Position numbers and translations under genes: made by a program. 14,354 nt of DNA, taken from positions 1-14,354 of the forward strand of contig CAYQDO010000023.1 in the NCBI GenBank assembly GCA_964416365.1, read 5' to 3'. This stretch comes from DUUS01 sp964416365 (GTDB lineage: Bacteria > Bacillota_I > Bacilli_A > RF39 > UBA660). The notes under the pieces were generated by a model, which did not search any database, was not told the origin of the DNA, and saw only the letters and a list, made by a program, of their open reading frames with translations. Shown piece after piece: positions 1 to 6,085 of the stretch. Positions within the stretch are counted from its first letter, which is position 1. Every line of letters starts with the position of its first letter.

Positions 1-441
1 GATCCGGAAACTAATGAAAAATATATTCCATATATCATTGAAAGTACTTATGGAGTAGATCGCTCGTTATTAGCACTACTATGTAATGCTTATGATGAAG
101 AACAGTTAGAAAATGATACAAGAGTAGTTTTACGTATTCATCCATTCTTAGCTCCTTATAAAGTAGGAATATTACCACTTATTAAAAAAGTACATAGTGA
201 AAAAGCTACTGAAATATATGAAATGTTATCTAAACATTTTATGTGTAATTATGATGATTCGGGATCAATCGGTAAAAGATATCGTCGTAATGATGCGATA
301 GGTACACCTTTTTCCATTACAATAGATGATGAAACCTTAAATAATAATACCGTAACTATCAGAAATCGTGATACTATGGAACAAATTACTATATCGTTAG
401 ACGAAGTAGCGAGCTATATTGAAGAAAGAATTAAATTTTAA
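1..441 (+). CDS. glyS: glycine--tRNA ligase (single-chain type), C-terminal part, 5' truncated
   Basis: The reading frame is open from base 1 to the TAA at 439-441 and encodes the last 146 residues of a class II glycyl-tRNA synthetase of the homodimeric type, which charges tRNA-Gly in the cytoplasm. The frame contains the class II motif 3 region (the IIESTYGVDRSLLALLCNAY segment) followed by the anticodon-binding domain (LAPYKVGILPL near residues 50-60, then GKRYRRNDAIGTPFS and a short C-terminal strand-helix). This organisation is that of the Bacilli/archaeal/eukaryotic enzyme, not of the two-subunit GlyQ/GlyS enzyme. An internal ATG at 223 is not a start, because homology continues upstream of it. 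The stretch 442-486 has only a weak hairpin (445-464) without a T-run, so I see no good terminator for this gene. Confidence 0.95.
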   Translation, partial: DPETNEKYIPYIIESTYGVDRSLLALLCNAYDEEQLENDTRVVLRIHPFLAPYKVGILPLIKKVHSEKATEIYEMLSKHFMCNYDDSGSIGKRYRRNDAIGTPFSITIDDETLNNNTVTIRNRDTMEQITISLDEVASYIEERIKF

Positions 442-466
442 AACAGAACGAAGCTTCTTGTTCTTA

Positions 467-492
467 TGTCAATAAGAGTGTTATTCTTGACA
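467..492. repeat. imperfect inverted repeat overlapping a -35 box
   Basis: TGTCAA (467-472) and TTGACA (487-492) are perfect inverse complements, and a TAA/TTA pair extends the stem inside them with a three-base bulge. The right arm is exactly the -35 hexamer of the promoter for the next gene. It could be an operator or a weak 3' structure for glyS, but no T-run follows. Chance is also possible in such A+T-rich DNA. Confidence 0.3.
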
Positions 493-516
493 ATTTTCAT
501 CAATATTTGATATAAT
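487..516 (+). promoter_or_regulatory. sigma-A-type promoter, extended -10
   Basis: TTGACA at 487-492, an 18-base spacer and TATAAT at 511-516 are both exact consensus hexamers. TG at 508-509, one base before the -10, makes it an extended -10 promoter. Transcription would start near 523, giving a leader of about 80 nt before the ATG at 603. This is the strongest-looking promoter in the window. Confidence 0.85.
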
Positions 517-602
517 TATTTTAAGAAAAAACTTTTTTAAATTTTACAACAATTATTTAATAAAGCAACTGTTTGGGTTGTATTAGATTTAGAGGAAAAA
601 AT

Positions 603-1214
603 ATGAATAGAAAAATTTTATTATTTATTACGATAGTATTAATAGTTATAGGTTTAGCCGTCGGTGCTTATTTCTTCTTAGAAGATAAATTATATAAAGA
701 GTATTTGTTAGATTCGAGATTAAGTAATCAATTTTATGAAATATCTTTTGATATAGTAGAACAAACCAGTGATGTTGTAGAATTAGGTTATATCAGATTA
801 AATAATAAAGAATACAAAGTTAGCTATAAACTTAATTCGGAAAGCTTAAACATGATGGATATTGAAGGCGAATTAACAATTGAAGATGAAAAATTTGATG
901 TTGTAAATGGCGCAAGCATTTATTTATTGCCAGATGCTATTTTAATTTCAGATCACGGTAATTGTCAGCATATAAGTTTTACAATAGTTGATGAAAATTT
1001 AAAAGAAATAGTATTAGATTCAGGGTATATGAGTTATGATGATTATTTGCCAGAACTTGTCAATTGGAATAAAAAAGTAGTTACTTATTATAAAGTAATT
1101 GATAAAAGTATGGAAATGGAAGAATATCAAATTAACTTTGCAGGAAGCAAAGTAGAAAATCCCAAATTAATCCAAAAGATTAAAGTAACCAATTATGGTT
1201 GTGGAGCTAAGTAA
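603..1214 (+). CDS. membrane-anchored protein of unknown function, 203 aa
   Basis: I do not recognise this protein. It starts at the ATG at 603, preceded by AGAGGA (591-596) at good spacing; an in-frame TTG at 573 is less likely because it has no comparable ribosome binding site and would place charged residues ahead of the hydrophobic segment. Residues 4-25 form one transmembrane helix or uncleaved signal anchor after a short basic start (MNRK), with no lipobox. The remaining ~175 residues look extracytoplasmic, acidic and mostly beta-strand in character, without obvious repeats. Two cysteines (C121 and C200) could pair outside the cell. The gene is a single-gene unit between a near-consensus promoter and an intrinsic terminator, just ahead of the division genes sepF-divIVA, but nothing in it ties it to division. 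Confidence 0.8.
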   Translation: MNRKILLFITIVLIVIGLAVGAYFFLEDKLYKEYLLDSRLSNQFYEISFDIVEQTSDVVELGYIRLNNKEYKVSYKLNSESLNMMDIEGELTIEDEKFDVVNGASIYLLPDAILISDHGNCQHISFTIVDENLKEIVLDSGYMSYDDYLPELVNWNKKVVTYYKVIDKSMEMEEYQINFAGSKVENPKLIQKIKVTNYGCGAK

Positions 1215-1242
1215 CAGAATTTGTAATGAATTCTGTTTTTTT
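1213..1242 (+). terminator. intrinsic terminator after the 203-aa membrane protein gene
   Basis: CAGAATT (1215-1221) pairs with AATTCTG (1229-1235) around a 7-base loop and is followed directly by a run of seven T. The stem can extend into the stop codon through two A-T pairs. Confidence 0.85.
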
Positions 1243-1265
1243 CTGTTTTATTTTAAAAAGAATTA

Positions 1266-1274
1266 TGATATTAT
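1266..1274 (+). promoter_or_regulatory. probable extended -10 promoter for sepF-divIVA
   Basis: TG-A-TATTAT is an extended -10 element, 32 bases before the sepF ATG and just beyond the preceding terminator. The -35 region (about 1246-1251, TTTTAT) is poor. The call rests on the -10 and on the need for a start after the terminator. Confidence 0.5.
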
Positions 1275-1306
1275 ATAGTTAGTGTAATATAGAGGAGGCA
1301 ACTGAT

Positions 1307-1726
1307 ATGGCATTAAAAAACATTAAAAAAGCATTATTTGGAAATGACGATGAACCAAACACGGTTGATGAAATAGAAGAAGAATTTTATACCATAACCC
1401 AAAAAGAATATAAAGAGGCAGAAGAAGTTAATGGCTCGAAAATGATTTTAGTAGAACCAAGAGCGTATTCGGAAAGTCAAACAATTGCTGATCATCTAAA
1501 GAAACGTAATAGTGTTGTAGTTAATTTAAAAAGGGTTACTTCTGATCAAGCAAAAAGAATAATTGACTTTTTAACAGGAACTTTATATGCTATAGGTGGA
1601 GATTTACAAAAATTAGGTAATGGTATTTATTTATGTACTCCGAAAAATGTTACTGTTCAAGGTAAAATGACTGAAGCGGAAGAAGCAAAAGCTAAAGCTA
1701 AAATAGAGGATGAAATAGACTTTTAA
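1307..1726 (+). CDS. sepF: cell division protein SepF
   Basis: SepF is an FtsZ-binding protein that anchors and aligns FtsZ filaments at the division septum. The 139-aa product has the family layout: a short amphipathic N-terminal helix (ALKNIKKALFG, residues 2-12) that binds membrane, an acidic linker, then the compact SepF domain (about residues 45-128) with the conserved SVVVNLKRV strand, a helix that reads QAKRIIDFLTG and the GIYLCTPKNV strand. The length is close to B. subtilis SepF (about 150 aa). The ATG has a strong AGAGGAGG site eight bases upstream (1291-1298). It lies 28 bases before divIVA and probably shares its transcript. The usual neighbours ylmD/E/G/H are missing here, leaving only the two core division genes. 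Confidence 0.95.
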   Translation: MALKNIKKALFGNDDEPNTVDEIEEEFYTITQKEYKEAEEVNGSKMILVEPRAYSESQTIADHLKKRNSVVVNLKRVTSDQAKRIIDFLTGTLYAIGGDLQKLGNGIYLCTPKNVTVQGKMTEAEEAKAKAKIEDEIDF

Positions 1727-1754
1727 TTAAGAGAATCTCTTTAGAGGTGAAAGT

Positions 1755-2183
1755 ATGGACAAATTTAAAACCGGAATATCTGGTTATAAAAAAGAAGAAG
1801 TCAATAAATTTGTAAATGATGTCGTAAGGCAAGTAGAATCCATGCTTGCCGATTTAAGGACTAAAGATGTTGAAATTCAGGAATTAAAAAAGAGTTTAGA
1901 ACATTACAAAAATATGGAAAATACTTTTAATAGGGCAATTCAAGTAGCTGAAGAGGCTTCTAGTCAAATCAAAAGAATGGCCCGTGATGAAGGAACAAGT
2001 ATAATTACTGAAGCAAGAAAAAATGCTTCTCGAATTGTCAATGATGCCTTAATGCAAGCTGAAAAGACACAAATGGAAACCACTCAATTAAAAAGAAATA
2101 TTGTAACCTTTAAAAGAAGATTAAGAAGTATAATTGAAAGTCAACTAGATTTAGTAGATGACATTGATCACTTAGATTTATAA
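1755..2183 (+). CDS. divIVA: DivIVA-family coiled-coil division/polarity protein
   Basis: DivIVA proteins bind curved membrane at septa and poles and recruit division, cell-wall or chromosome-anchoring partners. The N-terminus (FKTGISGYKKEEVNKFV, residues 4-20) matches the DivIVA domain core, where the usual pattern is a GY-x-x-x-EV-x-x-F motif. It is followed by a heptad-rich coiled coil through about residue 65 and a second helical segment rich in Ala, Lys and Glu (about 75-135). At 142 aa it is a little shorter than B. subtilis DivIVA. It starts only a few residues before the domain, so the usual N-terminal membrane-contact residues are reduced. The start has GAGGTGA at 1744-1750. Position after sepF is typical and supports the name, although GpsB-like relatives share the fold. 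Confidence 0.88.
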   Translation: MDKFKTGISGYKKEEVNKFVNDVVRQVESMLADLRTKDVEIQELKKSLEHYKNMENTFNRAIQVAEEASSQIKRMARDEGTSIITEARKNASRIVNDALMQAEKTQMETTQLKRNIVTFKRRLRSIIESQLDLVDDIDHLDL

Positions 2184-2198
2184 AGTCTAAGTTTTTTT
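2171..2198 (+). terminator. intrinsic terminator after sepF-divIVA
   Basis: CTTAGA (2171-2176) pairs with TCTAAG (2186-2191), then seven T follow (2192-2198). The left arm and loop include the end and stop codon of divIVA, so termination overlaps the coding sequence. Confidence 0.85.
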
Positions 2199-2200
2199 AT

Positions 2201-2224
2201 AAAAAAAGAAGAATTTTATTCTTC
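2201..2224 (-). terminator. intrinsic terminator of the minus-strand XRE gene
   Basis: Read on the minus strand, GAAGAA and TTCTTC (2219-2224 and 2208-2213) form a stem around a 5-base loop and are followed by seven T (complement of the A-run at 2201-2207). The stem begins inside the last codons of the gene. Confidence 0.8.
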
Positions 2225-2497
2225 TTCAAACATTCCTAATAATTTTAATTCATCAGTAATATCGTCTTTAACAAATAATTCAAGCGGTATATCTAATGCT
2301 TTAGCAAAAGAGTATAGAACAGCTAAACTAAAAGTTTGTTCAGTTTTTATACTTTCAATATTACCAATTAGACCGCGGGAAAATAAAGTTTTTTCAGCTA
2401 ATTCTTCTTGGGTCATTTTACGATATTTTCTGAATAATTTAATTCTTTTAGAAACAAGTCTATAAACATATTTAATATCTTCTTTGTTCCTATTCAT
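2216..2497 (-). CDS. small XRE-family (helix-turn-helix) transcriptional regulator
   Basis: The 93-aa product is almost entirely one Cro/C1-type HTH domain (about residues 14-75): the KRIKLFRKYRKMTQEELAEK stretch gives helices 1-2, SRGLIGNIESIK the recognition-helix region, and LAVLYSFAKALDIPLELFV the last two helices. An acidic tail follows and there is no effector domain. I chose the ATG at 2497 because AGGAGT (2505-2510, minus strand) lies eight bases ahead; a GTG at 2506 would overlap that site. The gene stands alone, divergent from the phosphotransferase gene. A short palindrome overlaps its own -10 region, as expected for autorepression. There is no restriction-modification or toxin gene beside it, so its targets cannot be read from context. 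Confidence 0.85.
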   Translation of the reverse strand: MNRNKEDIKYVYRLVSKRIKLFRKYRKMTQEELAEKTLFSRGLIGNIESIKTEQTFSLAVLYSFAKALDIPLELFVKDDITDELKLLGMFEEE

Positions 2498-2516
2498 AAT
2501 CAGCACTCCTAAGTAT

Positions 2517-2525
2517 ATTTTATCA
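2517..2525 (-). promoter_or_regulatory. extended -10 promoter for the XRE gene
   Basis: On the minus strand TG-A-TAAAAT lies 19 bases upstream of the chosen ATG. The -35 position has no good match. It overlaps the palindrome at 2524-2536. Confidence 0.5.
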
Positions 2526-2536
2526 GTAAAGTACTG
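2524..2536. promoter_or_regulatory. candidate operator for the XRE regulator
   Basis: CAGTA-aag-TACTG is a perfect 5+5 palindrome with a 3-base centre that overlaps the extended -10 of the XRE gene. This is a common location for autorepressor binding. A related palindrome, AGTA-gc-TACT, lies at 2639-2648, upstream of the divergent gene. Binding by the adjacent regulator is inference. Confidence 0.4.
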
Positions 2537-2660
2537 GAAATTTTGTCGTTATATAATTGCTAAAAATTAATTGCTAAATAGTTGTATAGACTGTATTAAT
2601 AGGCTTTATATAGTGAATAAATTCTTTCTAATGAATTAAGTAGCTACTAGTTATATCATC

Positions 2661-2692
2661 TCTTTCTAATTGATTATATCATGTGCTATAAT
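2661..2692 (+). promoter_or_regulatory. extended -10 promoter for the phosphotransferase-like gene
   Basis: TG-C-TATAAT at 2684-2692 has a perfect -10. The -35 position carries TTTCTA (2663-2668) rather than TTGACA. The block from 2661 closely matches the promoter of yqeG (4546-4576). Transcription would start near 2699, about 20 nt before the ATG. Confidence 0.65.
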
Positions 2693-2719
2693 TTTTGTAG
2701 AAAAAGATAAGGAGTTATT

Positions 2720-3724
2720 ATGATTGAAGAAACTGTTTTTAGTAATGAAGCTTTAAAAAACATTATAAAAAAATATTACGATATCGATGTTTTTGATATC
2801 CAAAAATTAAATAGGGGAAGTGCCAATCTTTTTTCTTTAAATAATAAGCAATATATTTTAAAAGAATTTCAGTCCAAATATACCTACAAAGAAATAGAAA
2901 AAGAAATTATAATTATTAATCATTTGAAGAATGAAAACTTGCCAGTCCCCGAATATATTAAAACCGTTGATAATAAATATAGTTTTATTTATCAAAATAA
3001 AATTTGTATTATGCAAAAATATATTAATGGATATCCTATGGAATCTAATACTGGAACATATGAACAAATGATAGAATCAGCAACTAATTTAGGTAAATTG
3101 GTAAAATCACTGGAAACCTTGAAATATGAATTACCAATTAATGATATATCGTCTTGGTGTTCAATTGAATTAATAAATGAAGGAATAGAAAAAAACAAGA
3201 AATTACTTACAAAAATAAATAAGAAAGATTATCCACAAATTTATGAAGATTTAGAAAATAAAATTATAATGCTCCAAAGTATTAGAATCGATTACGATGA
3301 ATTAAAATATTTGACTCTTAAGAATACCCATGGGGACTATAGTGTACTACAATTTATCTATCAAAAGAATAAAATAGCTGCGACTATTGACTTTGTCTCG
3401 GCTTGTAAAATGCCGATTGTTTGGGAAATAATTAGATCATATAGTTATATTGATTCTAACGCCAAAGATGGCAAAATTGATATCGATAATTTAACTCATT
3501 ACGTAAAAGAATTTATGAAATATGGTTCATTAAATCAATATGATTTAAAATATATGACTTATTTATATTTAGTTCAGTTACTAACAAGTACCTATGGATA
3601 TAAACAATATATAGAAGATAATTCCAAAATGGAATTATTAGAATTTGCTTTTTTTAGGACAAAATTAGCTAAATATTTATTCGATAATACTAAAAATATT
3701 TCTGATAAATTAGGAAAAATATAA
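2720..3724 (+). CDS. phosphotransferase-fold protein (APH/choline-kinase/CotS-like)
   Basis: The 334-aa product has the layout of the aminoglycoside-phosphotransferase superfamily of small-molecule kinases: a glycine-rich turn (NRGSANLF, residues 31-38), the ATP-binding lysine in YILKEF (K48), a hinge near CIMQKYINGYP, a catalytic loop with H204-G205-D206, and the metal-binding aspartate in IDF (D224). The usual catalytic loop pattern is HxDxxxxN; here the Asn position is Gln (Q211), so activity or metal binding may differ. The substrate cannot be told from sequence. Possible relatives include homoserine- or choline-type kinases and the CotS spore-coat family; the last is tempting only because sigK is next door. 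The start is supported by AAGGAG at 2709-2714. Its stop codon directly abuts that of the convergent sigK-like gene. Confidence 0.75.
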   Translation: MIEETVFSNEALKNIIKKYYDIDVFDIQKLNRGSANLFSLNNKQYILKEFQSKYTYKEIEKEIIIINHLKNENLPVPEYIKTVDNKYSFIYQNKICIMQKYINGYPMESNTGTYEQMIESATNLGKLVKSLETLKYELPINDISSWCSIELINEGIEKNKKLLTKINKKDYPQIYEDLENKIIMLQSIRIDYDELKYLTLKNTHGDYSVLQFIYQKNKIAATIDFVSACKMPIVWEIIRSYSYIDSNAKDGKIDIDNLTHYVKEFMKYGSLNQYDLKYMTYLYLVQLLTSTYGYKQYIEDNSKMELLEFAFFRTKLAKYLFDNTKNISDKLGKI

Positions 3725-4420
3725 TTACAAAACACTTTTATTTTTCATAAATTCTCTTAGCATTTTAGTAATAGCTCTTTTTTCAATACGTGAAACATAG
3801 CTACGAGATATACCTAAATTCCTAGCTATTTCTTTTTGAGTAGCTTCGGCGTTATTAAATAAACCGTATCTTTTAATAATAATTTCTTTTTTTCTTTTAT
3901 TTAAAGCAGTCAAATATTGATAAAGCAGTTCTATGTTATGTTTTTGATTTAAAACTAAAGCCAAATCTTCATCTTCACCTTTTAATAAATCGATTAAATT
4001 AATTTCATTACCATCTTTATCAATACCAATAGAATCATTTAAACTGATATTATTAATGTGCTTTTTATTACTGCGATAATGCATTAATATTTCATTTTCA
4101 ATGCATCTAGCCACATAAGTAGTAATTCTGGTATTTTTAGATGGCTTATAAGAATCGATTCCTTTTACTAAGCCAATTGTTCCAATACTTATTAAATCAT
4201 CAGTATCATATTCTTTGCTCTCATATTTTTTAACAATATGAGCAACCAACCTAAGATTATGTTCAATAAGTTTATTACGAGCATCTTTATTACCAAGAAG
4301 CATTTTTTGTATTTCTTTTTCTTCTTCCTCTTTAGGTAAGGGATCTGGAAAAACATTTATAGAATAGGACCCCGTAAAAAATATTAAACTTTTTAGAAGA
4401 GCAATTAAATAACCTAACAT
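3725..4420 (-). CDS. sigK: RNA polymerase sporulation sigma factor, SigK-like with pro-sequence
   Basis: This 231-aa sigma-70-family factor would direct RNA polymerase to late mother-cell genes in a spore-former. Region 2 is nearly the family signature: LIEHNLRLVAHIVKKY (51-66), DDLISIGTIGLVKGIDSY (74-91) and YVARCIENEILMHYR (102-116). Region 4.2 reads TQKEIARNLGISRSYVSRIEKR (194-215). These match B. subtilis SigK closely, including the GNEI and RSYVSRIEKRA segments. The N-terminus is a hydrophobic segment (MLGYLIALLKSLIFF) ending in Ser18-Tyr19 and followed by FPDPL, which parallels the pro-sequence and processing site of pro-sigma-K. I favour the ATG at 4420, with GGTGA correctly spaced; an ATG at 4423 directly upstream would add one Met. 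The gene is intact, without a skin-type insertion. Sigma-E or sigma-G relatives are less likely because of the N-terminus. Confidence 0.88.
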   Translation of the reverse strand: MLGYLIALLKSLIFFTGSYSINVFPDPLPKEEEEKEIQKMLLGNKDARNKLIEHNLRLVAHIVKKYESKEYDTDDLISIGTIGLVKGIDSYKPSKNTRITTYVARCIENEILMHYRSNKKHINNISLNDSIGIDKDGNEINLIDLLKGEDEDLALVLNQKHNIELLYQYLTALNKRKKEIIIKRYGLFNNAEATQKEIARNLGISRSYVSRIEKRAITKMLREFMKNKSVL

Positions 4421-4545
4421 CATATCACCAATAAATAATATGTATTACCATCGTTAATTTGCTTAGTATATGAAATATAAATAATAATCATAGTAAAGAT
4501 TTGCTTAGAAATATTAAAGATAAACAAAGGTTCTTCATGTTAAAT

Positions 4546-4576
4546 TCTTTCTAATTATTATATTATTTGTTATAAT
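4546..4576 (+). promoter_or_regulatory. extended -10 promoter for yqeG-yqeH-mutL-miaA
   Basis: TG-T-TATAAT at 4568-4576 is a perfect extended -10. The -35 position holds TTTCTAA, not TTGACA. From 4546 on, it aligns with the promoter at 2661-2692 with one gap and few mismatches. The start would be near 4583, directly at the ribosome binding site AAGGTGAT (4583-4590), giving a leader of about 13 nt. Confidence 0.7.
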
Positions 4577-4595
4577 CTATATAAGGTGATTAAAG

Positions 4596-5120
4596 ATGCT
4601 TAATATGTTTGTTCCAGATATGTATCAAAAAAGTATTTATAATATAGATTATAAAAAATTAAAGAAAAATGGCATCAAGTGTCTTGTTTTTGATTTGGAT
4701 AACACTTTAACACCGGTTAATCTTAAAAGTCCTAGTAAAAAATTAAAAGATCTGATGGAAGATCTTAAGAATATGAAATTTAAACTTGTTATTGTTAGTA
4801 ATGCTACGAAAAAAAGAGTAGAACCTTTTAAAGATATTTTATGTATTGATTCATCTTATTTGTCTTTAAAACCTTTTAAAAGAAAATATCAAAGAGTATT
4901 GAAAATATATAACTTTAAAGAAAATGAAATAGCATGTATAGGTGATCAATTGCTTACTGATATTTGGGGAGCCAATCGGATGGGATTTACGAGTATTTTA
5001 GTTAATCCGATTGGAACAATAGATTTTGCTCTTACTAAGATTAATCGTTTAATTGAAAATTCGATTTATAATATTTTAGAGAACAAGGAACTATTAAAGA
5101 AGGGGGAATATTATGAATAG
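4596..5120 (+). CDS. yqeG: YqeG-family HAD-type phosphatase
   Basis: A 174-aa haloacid-dehalogenase-superfamily protein of the YqeG (subfamily IIIA) type. Motif I is DLDNTLTP with the nucleophile and acid/base pair D33 and D35, motif II is the VSNA segment (67-70), motif III is the Lys in LKPF (K92), and motif IV is GDQLLTD (D117, D122). Full length for the family. The physiological substrate is not known; related proteins include the mitochondrial phosphatidylglycerophosphate phosphatase Gep4/PTPMT-like group, so a PGP phosphatase role is possible but unproven. It is the first gene of a four-gene operon, and its last eight bases overlap yqeH, the same pairing as in B. subtilis. Confidence 0.9.
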   Translation: MLNMFVPDMYQKSIYNIDYKKLKKNGIKCLVFDLDNTLTPVNLKSPSKKLKDLMEDLKNMKFKLVIVSNATKKRVEPFKDILCIDSSYLSLKPFKRKYQRVLKIYNFKENEIACIGDQLLTDIWGANRMGFTSILVNPIGTIDFALTKINRLIENSIYNILENKELLKKGEYYE

Positions 5121-6084
5121 AATTTGTTTTGGTTGTGGAGTAAAACTACAAAGTAATGATGAAAACAAAGAAGGATATATTCCAGAAGATAAGAAAGAAT
5201 CTGGTCAATATTGTCAAAGATGTTTTAAAATAATCCATTATGGTATGCAAAGTAAAAGTAGTACTCCTAAAGAAACCGATACGATTATAGATATTATTAA
5301 TAATGATAATAAGTTTGTCGTTTTTTTAGTCGATTTCTTAAGTATTAATACGAAAGTTTTTGATATATATCAAAAAATTAATAAACCTAAACTTTTAGTG
5401 ATATCAAAATGTGATTTAATTTTAAAAAGTATTAGAAGAGAAAGAATAATTTCTTTTATCAGAAATTATTATCAAATAGAAGATGATATTAAATTAATAA
5501 GTAGTCTTAATAATTACGGTGTAGAAGCTTTAACTGATTATTTAGAAGAAAAAAAAGTAGAAAGTGTCTATTTTGTTGGGTTAACTAATTCGGGTAAGAG
5601 TAGTTTAATTAATAAATTAATTGAACTTAATGATTCAAATTTGAATTTAGTAACAACCAGTTATGTTCCAAATACAACTTTAGATTTTATTAGAATAAAA
5701 ATTAATAACAATTTAACCGTGATTGATTCACCTGGTTTTATTATTGATACAATCCAGGATGATTTAATTTTAAAAAAATATAATTTAAGAGTTTGTTTAA
5801 AGCCTAAAACTTTTCAAATGAAAGCAGGAGAAACTTTAGAAATAGAAAATATGTATTTTAATTTTAGTGAAGATACTTCGATAACTTTATACATAGCTAA
5901 CGATTTAAGAGTAAGAAAATATTTTAAACCGGTAACTTATGAATATCGCATTGATATAGGCTATGACTCTGATTTAATTGTTAGTGGTCTAGGTTTTTTA
6001 AATGTTAAAAAAAGTTGTGTGGTAAGAGTTGCTAATATTAAAGCAAATCTAATAGAAGTAAGAAACAGTATTTTAGGTGGTTAA
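5113..6084 (+). CDS. yqeH: ribosome-assembly GTPase YqeH (circularly permuted)
   Basis: YqeH is a GTPase needed for maturation of the 30S ribosomal subunit. The 323-aa product begins with a four-Cys zinc finger (C5, C8, C34, C37). The G motifs appear in the permuted order that marks this family: G4 (SKCD, 98-101) and G5 (ISSLN, near 130) come before G1 (GLTNSGKS, 156-163), G2 (NTT near 187-189) and G3 (DSPG, 205-208). A C-terminal RNA-binding-type domain follows. G4 reads SKCD where NKxD is usual. It is somewhat shorter than B. subtilis YqeH (about 366 aa). The ATG lies inside the end of yqeG with a GGGGGA site, and the stop is one base before the mutL ATG, so translation is coupled on both sides. 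Confidence 0.93.
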   Translation: MNRICFGCGVKLQSNDENKEGYIPEDKKESGQYCQRCFKIIHYGMQSKSSTPKETDTIIDIINNDNKFVVFLVDFLSINTKVFDIYQKINKPKLLVISKCDLILKSIRRERIISFIRNYYQIEDDIKLISSLNNYGVEALTDYLEEKKVESVYFVGLTNSGKSSLINKLIELNDSNLNLVTTSYVPNTTLDFIRIKINNNLTVIDSPGFIIDTIQDDLILKKYNLRVCLKPKTFQMKAGETLEIENMYFNFSEDTSITLYIANDLRVRKYFKPVTYEYRIDIGYDSDLIVSGLGFLNVKKSCVVRVANIKANLIEVRNSILGG

Positions 6085-6085
6085 A

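Noticed and set aside
223..441. ATG at 223 as the start of a small separate gene
   Set aside because: The frame is open to base 1 and the upstream residues match glycyl-tRNA synthetase, so it is an internal Met.
442..486. Terminator for glyS using the AGAAC...GTTCT hairpin at 445-464
   Set aside because: Central pairing is poor and no T-run follows, so I did not list it as a terminator.
1729..1750. Mutually exclusive short stems (AAGAGA/TCTCTT versus CTCT/AGAG) before divIVA that could mask its ribosome binding site
   Set aside because: Loops of one or two bases make these stems unrealistic; probably not a regulatory switch.
2858..3198. Two overlapping minus-strand reading frames inside the phosphotransferase gene
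   Set aside because: They are shadows of a well-supported gene, without ribosome binding sites or recognisable domains.
4464..4472. CATATACTA on the minus strand upstream of sigK, an exact match to the sigma-K -10 pattern CATAnnnTA
   Set aside because: The nearest AC that could serve as -35 is about 20 bases away instead of 16-17, and no good sigma-E promoter is visible either. A single short AT-rich match is not enough to claim autoregulation.
4458..4508. Direct repeat TTTGCTTAG at 4458-4466 and 4500-4508 between sigK and yqeG
   Set aside because: Two 9-base copies in AT-rich DNA with no clear relation to either promoter; likely chance.
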